A stretch of 64,000 nucleotides of DNA from Pararhizobium_B sp963760965 (lineage in GTDB: Bacteria > Pseudomonadota > Alphaproteobacteria > Rhizobiales > Rhizobiaceae). Position 1 is the stretch's first letter. Each line of letters starts with the position of its first letter. A program made the translations under genes and the position numbers. Below are positions 1 to 8,228 of this stretch, in pieces. The notes below the pieces were generated by a model. The model made no database searches. It worked only from the letters and a program-made list of their open reading frames with translations, and was not told the origin of the DNA. The stretch is taken from NCBI GenBank assembly GCA_963760965.1, contig CAVXEW010000013.1, forward strand, positions 248,001 to 312,000. Reading direction: 5' to 3'.

Positions 1-269
1 ACCGGGAAGGTCGTGGCGAAGGTCCGGTCGCTCGCGAGGTCGGAATTGCGCACGAGCGCGCCGATGCGCACTGCACCGTCGGAGAGATGTTCGATGTCGC
101 CCAGTCCCGGCAGCCGCGTCACGTCAACGAGCCGCGCCGGGCGCGCGACGCCGCCCTTCATGAGGTCGAGCAGGTTCGTTCCGGCGGCGAGATAGGAGGA
201 ACCCGGTTCCGCCGCGGCGGCGACGGCGTCGGAGACCGTCTCCGGCCTGAGATATTCGAAGCGGTTCAT
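1..269 (-). CDS. Molybdenum hydroxylase FAD-binding subunit (XDH/CoxM type), 3' part beyond the window
   Basis: This is the first 89 or so codons of a gene that runs off the left edge. The start reads MNRFEYLRPETVSDAVAAAA and is followed by the FAD-binding segment SSYLAAGTNLLDLMKGG, both typical of the medium subunit of xanthine dehydrogenase, aldehyde oxidase and CO dehydrogenase families. In this family the subunit passes electrons from the iron-sulfur subunit to its acceptor through FAD. The ATG at 269 overlaps the stop of the 2Fe-2S gene by four bases (ATGA), so the two are translationally coupled. The substrate cannot be told, because the large Mo-binding subunit is outside the window. 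Confidence 0.85.
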   Translation of the reverse strand, partial: MNRFEYLRPETVSDAVAAAAEPGSSYLAAGTNLLDLMKGGVARPARLVDVTRLPGLGDIEHLSDGAVRIGALVRNSDLASDRTFATTFP

Positions 270-763
270 TCCGCGGCCTCCTGTCCGGTTTCGGCGAGCC
301 TCCTGCCTGCATCGATCACGGCGCGGGTGATGCCGGCATAGGCGCCGCAACGGCAAAGATTGCCGCTCATGCCCTCGCGCACACGCTCGGGATCGTCCCC
401 CGCCTGTCCTTCGGCGATCAGGCCGATCGCGCTCATGATCTGGCCGGGAGTGCAAAAGCCACACTGAAATCCGTCGTTCTCGATGAAGGCGGCCTGCACC
501 GGGTGCAAGCGGTCGCCGTCGGCGATGCCCTCGATGGTGGTGACGTCAGCGCCGTCGAGGCTGACCGCAAGCGCCAGGCAGGAATTGATCCTGCGTCCGT
601 CGACCAGCACGGTGCAGGCGCCGCACTGGCCGCGATCGCAGCCCTTCTTGGTTCCAGTGAGATCGAGGCGTTCGCGCAGCAGATCGAGCAGCGTCACCCT
701 TGGATCGTCCAGCGCAATGTCTCGCCGGACGCCGTTCACGGTCATGCTGATGGAGAATTTCAT
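266..763 (-). CDS. 2Fe-2S subunit of a xanthine dehydrogenase-family molybdenum hydroxylase
   Basis: A protein of 165 residues that carries both iron-sulfur clusters of a molybdenum hydroxylase. The N-terminal plant-ferredoxin-like cluster is seen as CDRGQCGACTV plus a later Cys (INSC). The C-terminal helical cluster has CGFCTPGQ and CRCGAY. The length is typical for cytoplasmic forms, and there is no Tat signal of the PaoA kind. I chose the ATG at 763 because GGAG lies about 7 bases upstream; a TTG at 775 is the alternative. It is the first gene of the leftward operon, followed by the FAD subunit. The family members oxidise purines, aldehydes or N-heterocycles; the substrate here is unknown. 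Confidence 0.9.
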   Translation of the reverse strand: MKFSISMTVNGVRRDIALDDPRVTLLDLLRERLDLTGTKKGCDRGQCGACTVLVDGRRINSCLALAVSLDGADVTTIEGIADGDRLHPVQAAFIENDGFQCGFCTPGQIMSAIGLIAEGQAGDDPERVREGMSGNLCRCGAYAGITRAVIDAGRRLAETGQEAAE

Positions 764-963
764 GCGGGGCTCCAATCAGTGCTATTGGAAGATTCCGGGT
801 TTCGGCCGGGTATTGCGGCAAGCAACCGGAGGGCGGTCCGCTTCGTTGCGGGAAACAGGGTTGGCCGGGCCGGTCCGGAGGCGCCGTACGATGCGCGGCG
901 CTCACTGCAATATACGGAGGTACCCTCCGCTTATCAAGAGGCCAAGGACAGGCTACGGGCGAT

Positions 964-1566
964 ATGGGACAGCAGGCCGAAAAGACAACGCGGAAGCCGC
1001 GCGCCGACTCGCTTCGCAATCGCGCGCGGCTCCTGGATGCGGCGAAGGTGATCCTGGGCGCCGGCGGTCCGGACGCGAGCCTCGAGGCGGTCGCGCGCCG
1101 CGCCGGGGTCGGGATCGGGACGCTCTACCGCCATTTCCCGACCCGGGAGGCACTTTTCGAGGCGGTCTACCGACATGAGGTCGAGCAGCTTGCCGAGCTG
1201 GCCGACACCCTTTCGGGGGAGGCGGATCCGGTCGTCGCGCTGCGCCTTTGGCTGCATGCCAATGTCGATCTCGTGGCGACGAAGAAGGGCATGCTGGCGG
1301 CGCTCGCGCTCGCCGCAGGAAGTTCCACGGACCTCTATGCCTATTCGTCGGAGCGACTTGCCGGCGCGGTGGGCAAGCTCTTGAAGCGTGCCGTCGAGGC
1401 CGGCGAACTGCGTGCCGACGTCGGTTCCGAGGATCTGCTGCGCGCGCTGATCGGCATGTGCTACATGCGCGAGCAGCCGGGCTGGACGGAGACGGTCAAG
1501 AAGCTTGTCGACGTGTTCGTCGACGGGATGACCGTCTCGCGCCCCGGTTCCCGGCCTATCCCTTGA
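964..1566 (+). CDS. TetR/AcrR family transcriptional regulator
   Basis: A 200-residue TetR-type repressor. The N-terminal helix-turn-helix is clear (residues about 20-60, with GVGIGTLYRHFPTREALFEA), followed by the usual helical ligand-binding half. It is divergent from the molybdenum hydroxylase operon across about 200 bp, which suggests that it controls that operon; this is inference from gene order. The C-terminal end overlaps the convergent ABC permease gene by 11 bases. No operator could be picked out with confidence in 764-963. Confidence 0.88.
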   Translation: MGQQAEKTTRKPRADSLRNRARLLDAAKVILGAGGPDASLEAVARRAGVGIGTLYRHFPTREALFEAVYRHEVEQLAELADTLSGEADPVVALRLWLHANVDLVATKKGMLAALALAAGSSTDLYAYSSERLAGAVGKLLKRAVEAGELRADVGSEDLLRALIGMCYMREQPGWTETVKKLVDVFVDGMTVSRPGSRPIP

Positions 1567-2416
1567 CGCCGCCGATCGTCATGCCCGTCGTCATCCGGTT
1601 TCGGGTCATGTAGTAGATGATGAGCGGCGGAAGCGAATACACGAGGGCGGCCGCCATCAGGATGTTCCACGGCGAGTCGTCGCTCGACAGGAAGTGGCCG
1701 AGCGCCACCGGCACCGTCACCTGCGTCTCGGACGACAGCAGCAGGAAGGCGTAGAGATACTCGTTCCAGGCCAGAAGAAGCGAATAGGTGCCGACCGCCA
1801 CGATCGCAGGCGTCATCAGGGGCAGGAAGACGCGCCAGAAGACCTGGGGGACGCTGGCGCCGTCGATCTTCGCGGCCTCGTCGAGTTCCATCGGGATCGA
1901 CGTGCTGTATTGCGAGAAGATGAAGATCGCGTAGGGCGATGCGAAGGTCACCTCGACGATGATCAGCGCCCAGAGCGAGTCGAGCAGGCCATAGGCATAG
2001 AGGATGTTGTAGAAGGGGATCGCCAGGAACGACAGCGGGATGGCATAGCTGAGCAGCGCCGCGTTCGACAGCAGGAAGCCGAAGCGGACCTTGAGGCGGT
2101 GGATGGCGAAGCTTGCCATCGTGCCGATCAAGATCACCAGCCCCGCCGTCACCAGCCCGACGAAGAGGCTGTTCAGCATCTGCCGCCAGAAATGGCCGAG
2201 ATACCAGAAGTTCTCGGTGATCACCGTCCAGAAATTCGCGAAGGTCAGGTTGGTCGGCCAGGGCGTGCCGCTGAACACCACCTGCTTCGGTTCCATTGCG
2301 ACGATGATCATGTTGTAGATCGGCAGCAACGTCCAGAACAGGATGAGGATGGCGATGACAAAAGTGCCGAGCCGCTGCAGGGGGCTCTGGCCAAGGCGTC
2401 CGCGGCTCGCGTTCAT
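1556..2416 (-). CDS. Carbohydrate ABC transporter permease (MalG-type)
   Basis: A 286-residue inner-membrane permease with about six transmembrane segments. The cytoplasmic EAA loop, which docks the ATPase, reads ELDEAAKIDGASVPQVFWRV (residues about 180-200), typical of MalG-like CUT1 permeases. The ATG overlaps the stop of the upstream MalF-type gene (ATGA), so the two halves of the membrane channel are coupled in one operon with the solute-binding protein. No ATPase gene follows: the next gene is the convergent tetR. The importer must therefore borrow an ATPase encoded elsewhere, such as an MsmK/UgpC-like one. Confidence 0.92.
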   Translation of the reverse strand: MNASRGRLGQSPLQRLGTFVIAILILFWTLLPIYNMIIVAMEPKQVVFSGTPWPTNLTFANFWTVITENFWYLGHFWRQMLNSLFVGLVTAGLVILIGTMASFAIHRLKVRFGFLLSNAALLSYAIPLSFLAIPFYNILYAYGLLDSLWALIIVEVTFASPYAIFIFSQYSTSIPMELDEAAKIDGASVPQVFWRVFLPLMTPAIVAVGTYSLLLAWNEYLYAFLLLSSETQVTVPVALGHFLSSDDSPWNILMAAALVYSLPPLIIYYMTRNRMTTGMTIGGVKG

Positions 2417-3348
2417 AGCTGCACCCTTTCCTTGTTCATGCGCCAGATCAGGAGAATGACCAGCGGGACGAGGACGGGCAGGGCCGAGATGACGGCGGCC
2501 ATGCCGACGGACGGGTGGCCGACCTCGAAGGCATCGCGGATTCCGAGCGTTGCGAGCACGTGGGTCGACAGGGTAGGCCCGCCTCCGGTGATGAAGCGCA
2601 CGGTGTTATAGTCGCCGAGCGTCCAGATCGTCGAAAGGACCGTGCATATGAGGTAGAGGCTGGCCATCATCGGGAAGGTGATGAAGCGGAAGAGCTGGAC
2701 GCCGTTGGCGCCGTCGAGCCAGGCGGCCTCGTAGAGTTCGGTCGGAATGGCCGTGCGGCCGGCGATGAAGATCACCGTCCAGAAGGGTAGCCACTTCCAG
2801 ATGTAGAAGACGATGACGCTGCCCATCGCCAGCGTCGGGTTCGTCAGCCAGCCGGGTCCGTCGACCTGTGCGACCGCCCAGATGACATTGTTGATGAGGC
2901 CCCACTGGCTGTTCAGCATCCAGCGGATCGCGATGAACGTCGGGATGGCCGGCATCGCCCAGGGCAGGATGAAGATCAGGAGGAGCACCGGCATGAACCT
3001 GTAGCGCTGCAGGAAGAAGCCGGAGAGCAACAGCGCGAGGGCCATCTTGACGTTGACCCCGACGACAAGCAGCAGCAGCGTGTTGAATATGGTTCGGAAA
3101 TAGATCGGGTCCGAGAACAGCGTCTGGAAACTGCTCCACCGCGTCCCCAGCCAGAGGCCGTAGCCGACCGGGTAGACGACGAAAAGGCAGAAGACCGCCA
3201 GATACGGCAGGATGAAGGCAATCCCCCAGATGCTTTCCGAGGACAGCTTTCGCGATGCGAACAGGTGGTTCGCGATCGCAGTTCGAGCACCGCCGCTGGC
3301 GGTGCTCGTTGCTGATGGGCCGTGCGGGCCCGGGGAGGGTTGCGTCAT
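2413..3348 (-). CDS. Carbohydrate ABC transporter permease (MalF-type)
   Basis: A 311-residue permease of the binding-protein-dependent transport family. A hydrophilic N-terminus of about 35 residues precedes six predicted membrane spans. The EAA loop is ELYEAAWLDGANGVQLFRFI, close to the MalF/UgpA consensus. It forms the other half of the channel with the MalG-type partner, whose start codon it overlaps. Only seven bases separate its start from the end of the solute-binding protein gene, so the three genes form one transcript. The substrate is most likely a sugar or sugar acid, judged from neighbouring uxuA and other catabolic genes. Confidence 0.92.
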   Translation of the reverse strand: MTQPSPGPHGPSATSTASGGARTAIANHLFASRKLSSESIWGIAFILPYLAVFCLFVVYPVGYGLWLGTRWSSFQTLFSDPIYFRTIFNTLLLLVVGVNVKMALALLLSGFFLQRYRFMPVLLLIFILPWAMPAIPTFIAIRWMLNSQWGLINNVIWAVAQVDGPGWLTNPTLAMGSVIVFYIWKWLPFWTVIFIAGRTAIPTELYEAAWLDGANGVQLFRFITFPMMASLYLICTVLSTIWTLGDYNTVRFITGGGPTLSTHVLATLGIRDAFEVGHPSVGMAAVISALPVLVPLVILLIWRMNKERVQL

Positions 3349-3355
3349 ATAGAGA

Positions 3356-4720
3356 TCACTTCTTGATCTTGTACTGCGCGAAGATGTCCTTGATGCGGGA
3401 GAAAGCCGTGTCGACGGCCTTTTCCGGGCTGACGCCGTTGTTGATCACGTCGCCCTCGGCCTTGCCCCAGACCTGCTCGGCGTTCACCTGAGCATAGGCC
3501 GGATTGTAGGCCATGGGCCACGGCACGGTCGGGCCGGTGACTTCCTGCTTGACGGCAACCGGGATGTGCGGGTCCTTCGGGTTCGTCCAGAAGGGATCCT
3601 GCTTGATCGAAGCGTCCATCACGGGAAGCCAGCGGCCGCGCGCCGCCTTCAGCATCCCGTCGAGGCGCTTGGGCTGGACGAGGAAGGACAGGAAATCCTT
3701 CGCGAGGTCTACGTTCTTGGCGCCTTTCGGAATGAAGGCGACCTTGACGGCGACGAGGCTCTTGACTTCCTTGCCGTCCGGCCCCTTCGGCATCATGCCG
3801 GTGCCGATCTGGTTGTAGTAGACGTCCTTGTCGTCGGCCTTGGAGACCGGGATCGACAGCGAGGCGTTCGGCGTCATGACGATCTGCTTGGAGAAGAAGG
3901 CGGCGTTGTTGTCCGCGTCACCCCAGTTCAGGGCGCTCGAAGGGATCAGGCCCTTGTCGTACTCCGTCTTGAAGAAGGTCAGCGTCTTGATGGCGGCGTC
4001 GCGGGTTTCCTTCGTCAGGTTGAGCGTGCCGTCCGGATTGACGAAATGTGCGCCATAGGCGAGCGCAAACTGGTTGAACGTGTAGAAGTTGTCGGAATCC
4101 ACCGTCGACATGGGGAAGCCGAGCGCGTAGATGCGCTTGCCGTCGGCACGCAGCTTCTTCTGGATCTTGGCCCAGAAATCCCAGTAGGCGTTCCAGGTGT
4201 CGGGGATGTCCTTGACCGAGAAGCCGGCATCCTTGATCAGGGTGTTCCAGTAGAAGTTGTGCAGCGCCTGCTGCTTGAGCGGAACGGTGTAGTAGCTCCG
4301 CTTGTGCTCCTTGTTGTTGTATAGATACGAGGAGAGAAGAGCCGTCTTGGTGTACTGGTCCTTCAACGGCTTCACGATGCTCGAAACGTCGACGAGATTG
4401 CCCTTCCAGGCCTGCTGCGGCGTGATCAGGAAGTCGTTGAGGTCCGAATAGGCGACGTCCGGAACCTGGCCGGAGGTCAGCGCGGAGACGAACTTCGTCG
4501 CGATGTCGCTGGTGCTGTAATAGGACAGGTTGACCTTGTTGCCGGTCTTCTTCTCCCAGGCCTTGACGACGTCGTTCATCGCCTGGTCTTCACTCGGGTA
4601 GAAGCCCTTGTTCCACCATACTGTCAGGGTTGCTGCATGTGCCGATGTCGCCAGCATCGCTGTCGTGATTGCACCGAGCACCGCGGCGCGTGCGCTGGCA
4701 CGCGACGTCCATTTGGGCAT
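3356..4720 (-). CDS. ABC transporter extracellular sugar-binding protein
   Basis: A periplasmic solute-binding protein of 454 residues. A signal peptide spans about residues 1-29 (basic MPKWTSRASARAA, a hydrophobic core, then ATSAHA before the mature ATLTVWWNKG). The mature protein looks like a cluster-1 (maltose-type) binding protein, with an N-terminal TVWWNKGFYPSEDQAMNDVV segment. I set the start at 4720 because a strong GAGGAGGAG ribosome site lies just upstream; an in-frame ATG further upstream adds only an unlikely basic leader. It is the first gene of the importer operon and has a good sigma-70 promoter at 4768-4796. The ligand is unknown. Confidence 0.93.
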   Translation of the reverse strand: MPKWTSRASARAAVLGAITTAMLATSAHAATLTVWWNKGFYPSEDQAMNDVVKAWEKKTGNKVNLSYYSTSDIATKFVSALTSGQVPDVAYSDLNDFLITPQQAWKGNLVDVSSIVKPLKDQYTKTALLSSYLYNNKEHKRSYYTVPLKQQALHNFYWNTLIKDAGFSVKDIPDTWNAYWDFWAKIQKKLRADGKRIYALGFPMSTVDSDNFYTFNQFALAYGAHFVNPDGTLNLTKETRDAAIKTLTFFKTEYDKGLIPSSALNWGDADNNAAFFSKQIVMTPNASLSIPVSKADDKDVYYNQIGTGMMPKGPDGKEVKSLVAVKVAFIPKGAKNVDLAKDFLSFLVQPKRLDGMLKAARGRWLPVMDASIKQDPFWTNPKDPHIPVAVKQEVTGPTVPWPMAYNPAYAQVNAEQVWGKAEGDVINNGVSPEKAVDTAFSRIKDIFAQYKIKK

Positions 4721-4767
4721 GTGTCTCCTCCTCTTGCTATGCGGCTTTTTCATCACCGGACGTGGAG

Positions 4768-4796
4768 GATAACACTCTGCCATGGTAGTATGTCAA
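4768..4796 (-). promoter_or_regulatory. Sigma-70 promoter of the ABC importer operon, with possible GntR operator
   Basis: On the minus strand TTGACA (4796-4791) is followed after 17 bases by GTTATC (4773-4768), about 48 bases ahead of the binding-protein ATG. The spacer and -35 hexamer contain TGGTAGTATGTCA (plus strand, 4784-4796), loosely like half-sites bound by GntR/FCD repressors. A divergent GntR/FCD gene starts 120 bp away, so repression from this overlap is plausible. The operator assignment is a guess; the promoter is well supported by sequence. Confidence 0.6.
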
Positions 4797-4915
4797 ACGG
4801 TTGTGATCCGGTCGTCGCGTCAACGGTTCCGTGCTGAGGGAATCTAGAGCTTCATTCTGGCGGGAATGCGAGCGGAGATGCAGTTGCCGGACAGGCGTGC
4901 CGTCACGGCCTGCCG

Positions 4916-5653
4916 TTGCCGGATGCCGACGAATTAGCGCAGGGACTGGGAAAATTGACTGTTCTTGAGCCGGCCAACTGGTCGGAAGCGATCGATCCGA
5001 AGATGCCGATTGCCGTTCAGGCGCATGCGTGGATCAGGCGCGCCATCCTGACGCTCGAGTTGCGACCCAAGGACGCATTGAGCGAAAAGGAACTCGCCAT
5101 GCGCCTCGGCATCAGCCGGACTCCGGTGCGCGAGGCTCTCATCAAGCTGTCGGACGAGGGGCTCGTCGACATATTCCCCCAGCGCGGCACGCAGGTCGCG
5201 CCGATTCGCATTCCGGAGGTGTTCGAGGCGCAGTTCATCCGCGAGGCGCTGGAGACGGCGGTGGTCCGGAAAGCCGCGGAAATGGCGGACGACGAACTGA
5301 AGTCGCGCCTGCGCGCCAATCTGCAGAAGCAGAAGATCGCCAGGGACAAGGGGCTGTTGACGGAGTTCCAGGCACTGGACGAGCAGTTCCACCACATCTT
5401 TTCCGATTTTTGCGGGCTCAGCCGTGCCTGGCGGGCAATACAGAACGTCAAGGGCCAGCTCGATCGCGTGCGCTTCCTGAGCCTGCCGCATCCGGGACAC
5501 GTCGGGTTCCTCTACGAACAGCACAAGGCGGTGGCGGACGCGATCGAGCGCGGCGCCGTCGACGAGGCCGTCGATTACATGCGCCATCACCTCAGGGAGG
5601 TGTTCAAGTCCATCGACGAACTCATGCGGGAGCAGCCTGAACTCTTCGCGTAG
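4916..5653 (+). CDS. GntR-family regulator with FCD domain
   Basis: A regulator of up to 245 residues. The winged helix-turn-helix is at residues about 35-90 (KELAMRLGISRTPVREAL, then an RGTQVAPI wing). The helical FCD ligand domain follows, with ALDEQFHHIF and a late HKAVADAI-x-MRHHL segment holding its metal/ligand histidines. FCD regulators usually sense organic or sugar acids and repress adjacent catabolic operons. It is divergent from the ABC importer and convergent with uxuA, so it is the likely regulator of the island. The start is uncertain: TTG at 4916, or a TTG at 4955 preceded by AGGGA. Confidence 0.9.
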   Translation: MPDADELAQGLGKLTVLEPANWSEAIDPKMPIAVQAHAWIRRAILTLELRPKDALSEKELAMRLGISRTPVREALIKLSDEGLVDIFPQRGTQVAPIRIPEVFEAQFIREALETAVVRKAAEMADDELKSRLRANLQKQKIARDKGLLTEFQALDEQFHHIFSDFCGLSRAWRAIQNVKGQLDRVRFLSLPHPGHVGFLYEQHKAVADAIERGAVDEAVDYMRHHLREVFKSIDELMREQPELFA

Positions 5654-5674
5654 GGCAGTTGCGTTCGCAGGCCG

Positions 5675-6877
5675 CTACGTTCGGAGGCTTCCCTCCATGA
5701 CGCGGTCCAAAGCTGCGGCGACGCCGCGCAGTTCGGCCAGGCCTTTCAGCCGGCCGATGGCGGGATAGCCCGGGTTCGCCCCGCGCGACAGGTCGTCGAG
5801 AAGTTCCTGGCCATGGTCCGCGCGCATCGGGATGGCGCTGTCGGCGCGTCCTTCGGCTTTCCTGCGGCTTTCCTCGCGCAGCAGCGCGGCCACAATCGCC
5901 ACCATGTCGCCGTCGCCGTCGAGGTGATTGTCCTCATGGAAAGAACAGGGGACCGTGTCGCCGTCGCGGCTCACGCTGCGGAGATGGACGAAATGGATGC
6001 GAGGCCCGAGCCGCTCGACGATGCCGGGAAGGTCGTTGTCGAAGCGGGCGCCGAGGGCGCCGGCGCAGAACGTCATCCCGTTGGCGGGGACGTCGACCGC
6101 GTCCAGAACCGCCCGGTAATCCTGCTCGTCGGACATGATGCGGGGCAGGCCGAGCAGAGGCCAGGGCGGGTCGTCCGGGTGGCAGCAAAGCCGCATGCCG
6201 AGGCGCTCGGCGGTCGGCACGACCTCCGAGAGGAAATCGATCAGGCGCGAACGGAGCTGTTCGGCCGTGCTCCCCTGGTAGGCATCCAGCTGCTTGCGCA
6301 GGTCCTCGATCGAGTAGCCGGCGGCCGAGCCGGGGAGCCCGGCGGCGATGTTGGCCGCGAGCGCCACGCGTGCCTCGTCGTCGAGCGCATGCGCGCGCTC
6401 TTCCGCAGCCGTCAGGACCTCCTCGGGATAGTCCGCGGCCGCGCCGCGGCGTTCCAGGACGAAAAGATCGAATGCGGCAAAATCAGTGAAATCGAAGCGC
6501 ATTGCGCGGGCGCCGTTGGGCAACTCATGGCGGAGTTGCGTGCGCGTCCAGTCGAGCACAGGCATGAAATTGTAGCAGACCGTCGTCAGGCCGCACCTCG
6601 CGAGGTTCTCGAGCGTCTTCCTCCAGGCGCCGAGATGGGAGGCCGCGTCGCGCTCGCCGCGCTTGATCGCTTCGGAGACGGGAACGCTTTCGACGACTTC
6701 CCATGCGAGGCCGCCATCGAGCGCCTCGCGCTGGCGCGCGCGTATTTCCTCGACGCTCCAGGTGTGGCCGGCCGCGAGGTGGTGCAGCGCGGTGACTATT
6801 CCTTCCGCGCCCGCCTGCGCGGCGTCGCGCACGCTCACCCGGTCGTCGGGGCCGAACCAGCGCCAGGTCTGCCTCAT
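5675..6877 (-). CDS. uxuA: Mannonate dehydratase
   Basis: A 400-residue protein of the UxuA family, which removes water from D-mannonate to give 2-keto-3-deoxy-D-gluconate in hexuronate breakdown. The N-terminus MRQTWRWFGPDDRVSVRDA and the motif GIVTALHHLAAGHTWSVEEI are typical, as are CCHPDDPPWPLLGLPRI and HLRSV, which supply metal and active-site residues. Length matches the family. It is divergent from the DHDPS-family gene at 7102, whose product could act on the KDG-type product. No uxuB or uxaC is present nearby, so either mannonate arrives by another route or the enzyme acts on a related sugar acid. Confidence 0.93.
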   Translation of the reverse strand: MRQTWRWFGPDDRVSVRDAAQAGAEGIVTALHHLAAGHTWSVEEIRARQREALDGGLAWEVVESVPVSEAIKRGERDAASHLGAWRKTLENLARCGLTTVCYNFMPVLDWTRTQLRHELPNGARAMRFDFTDFAAFDLFVLERRGAAADYPEEVLTAAEERAHALDDEARVALAANIAAGLPGSAAGYSIEDLRKQLDAYQGSTAEQLRSRLIDFLSEVVPTAERLGMRLCCHPDDPPWPLLGLPRIMSDEQDYRAVLDAVDVPANGMTFCAGALGARFDNDLPGIVERLGPRIHFVHLRSVSRDGDTVPCSFHEDNHLDGDGDMVAIVAALLREESRRKAEGRADSAIPMRADHGQELLDDLSRGANPGYPAIGRLKGLAELRGVAAALDRVMEGSLRT

Positions 6878-7101
6878 TGGACGGACCTTTTCGCCGAAGC
6901 CGCACGCTTGCTGCGTGGCTGGCCAGACCTTGCGTTCGTGATTTTCGACATTGGCGCCTTATTACGCGAGAGCCGTCATGGCAGCAAGCCCGCGAAGGCG
7001 GATTCCGCCGGCAGGTCGGGGGCGGCGGCCGGGGCTTCGACAACGCGGCGAAGGGGCTATAAGAAGCAGGCCGGTTCACCGGGCGGGAGTGACCCGCCAT
7101 C

Positions 7102-8064
7102 ATGAAACAGCGACAGGAGCAGGACGTGCCAGCAGGAACAATCGGCCGCGAGACGCGCGGCGTATTCGTCATTGCCGCGACACCTTTCACCGACAACGGC
7201 TCCGTAGACTTCGACAGCATCGACAGGATGGTCGATTTCTACATCGGGAAGGGGGCGAGCGGCCTGACGATCCTCGGCGTCATGGGCGAGGCGAACAAGC
7301 TGACGCCGGAGGAATCGACCTCCGTCGCGAAGCGGATCCTCGAGCGGGTGGCGGGCCGCGTGCCGGTGGTGGTCGGCGTCTCCGGTCCGGGCCTCGACAA
7401 CCAGAAGGCGCTGACGGAAAAGGTCATGGACATGGGCGCGGCGGGCGTCATGATCGCCCCGACCGCCGGCCGGCCGCTGGAGGATCGGGTGTTCAACTAT
7501 TTCGCGGAAGTTTGCGAGGCGCTCGGCCCGGACGTGCCGGTCTGCTACCAGGACTATCCACAGACAACCGGCGTTCCCGTCTCGGTCGACACGATCCTCC
7601 GGCTGACGCGCGAGCTGCCGCAGATCGTCATGCTGAAGCACGAGGACTGCCCGGGGCTCAACAAGGTCTCGGCGGTGCGACAGCGGTCGGGCAGCGCGGA
7701 GACGCCGCGCATGTCGATCCTCTGCGGCAACGGGGGCCTCTACCTGCCGCAGGAAATGGCGCGCGGGGCGGACGGCGCCATGACCGGCTTCGCCTATCCG
7801 GAGATGCTGGTCCAGGTGGTCGATCTCTTCGCAAGGAGCGATCCGGACCGGGCGGAGGACGTCTACGATGCCTATCTGCCGATCCTTCGCTATGAACAGC
7901 AGCCCGGATTCGGGCTCGCCGCACGCAAGACGATCCTGCAGAAGCGCGGGGCGATAGCCAATGCCCGCACGCGTGCACCTGGACCTCGGCTGAACGCCAC
8001 CGACCTCGCCGAGCTCGACCGGCTGATGGCGCGAACGGAGCGCAAGGTGGCCGCGCTCGGCTGA
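7102..8064 (+). CDS. Dihydrodipicolinate synthase / KDG aldolase family lyase
   Basis: A 320-residue TIM-barrel class I aldolase of the DapA/NanA family. The N-terminal GVFVIAATPFTDNGSVDFD strand and LTILGVMGEANKLTPEES correspond to the substrate-carboxylate loop. PVCYQDYP holds the usual Tyr, and the Schiff-base Lys is in IVMLKHEDCP. The setting beside uxuA and sugar-acid dehydrogenases argues for a catabolic 2-keto-3-deoxy acid aldolase or dehydratase rather than lysine synthesis. A 6-bp-stem hairpin (7082-7098) lies directly upstream of the ATG and includes the only ribosome-site-like GGGAG. Exact reaction is not determined. Confidence 0.82.
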   Translation: MKQRQEQDVPAGTIGRETRGVFVIAATPFTDNGSVDFDSIDRMVDFYIGKGASGLTILGVMGEANKLTPEESTSVAKRILERVAGRVPVVVGVSGPGLDNQKALTEKVMDMGAAGVMIAPTAGRPLEDRVFNYFAEVCEALGPDVPVCYQDYPQTTGVPVSVDTILRLTRELPQIVMLKHEDCPGLNKVSAVRQRSGSAETPRMSILCGNGGLYLPQEMARGADGAMTGFAYPEMLVQVVDLFARSDPDRAEDVYDAYLPILRYEQQPGFGLAARKTILQKRGAIANARTRAPGPRLNATDLAELDRLMARTERKVAALG

Positions 8065-8228
8065 TTGCCGGGTCCGGGCGGGCACATGTGACTTGAGGAT
8101 TCCGGCCGGATGTGGGGATATGTCGGCCTGACCGGGCGGCCGGCGAGGCAAGGGGCGTGCCGCGGCGCCCGCGCGCGGAACGGTATCGGGTCGCGCGTTG
8201 CGGCAGGCTGGCGAAGAGGGAGGCAGGA

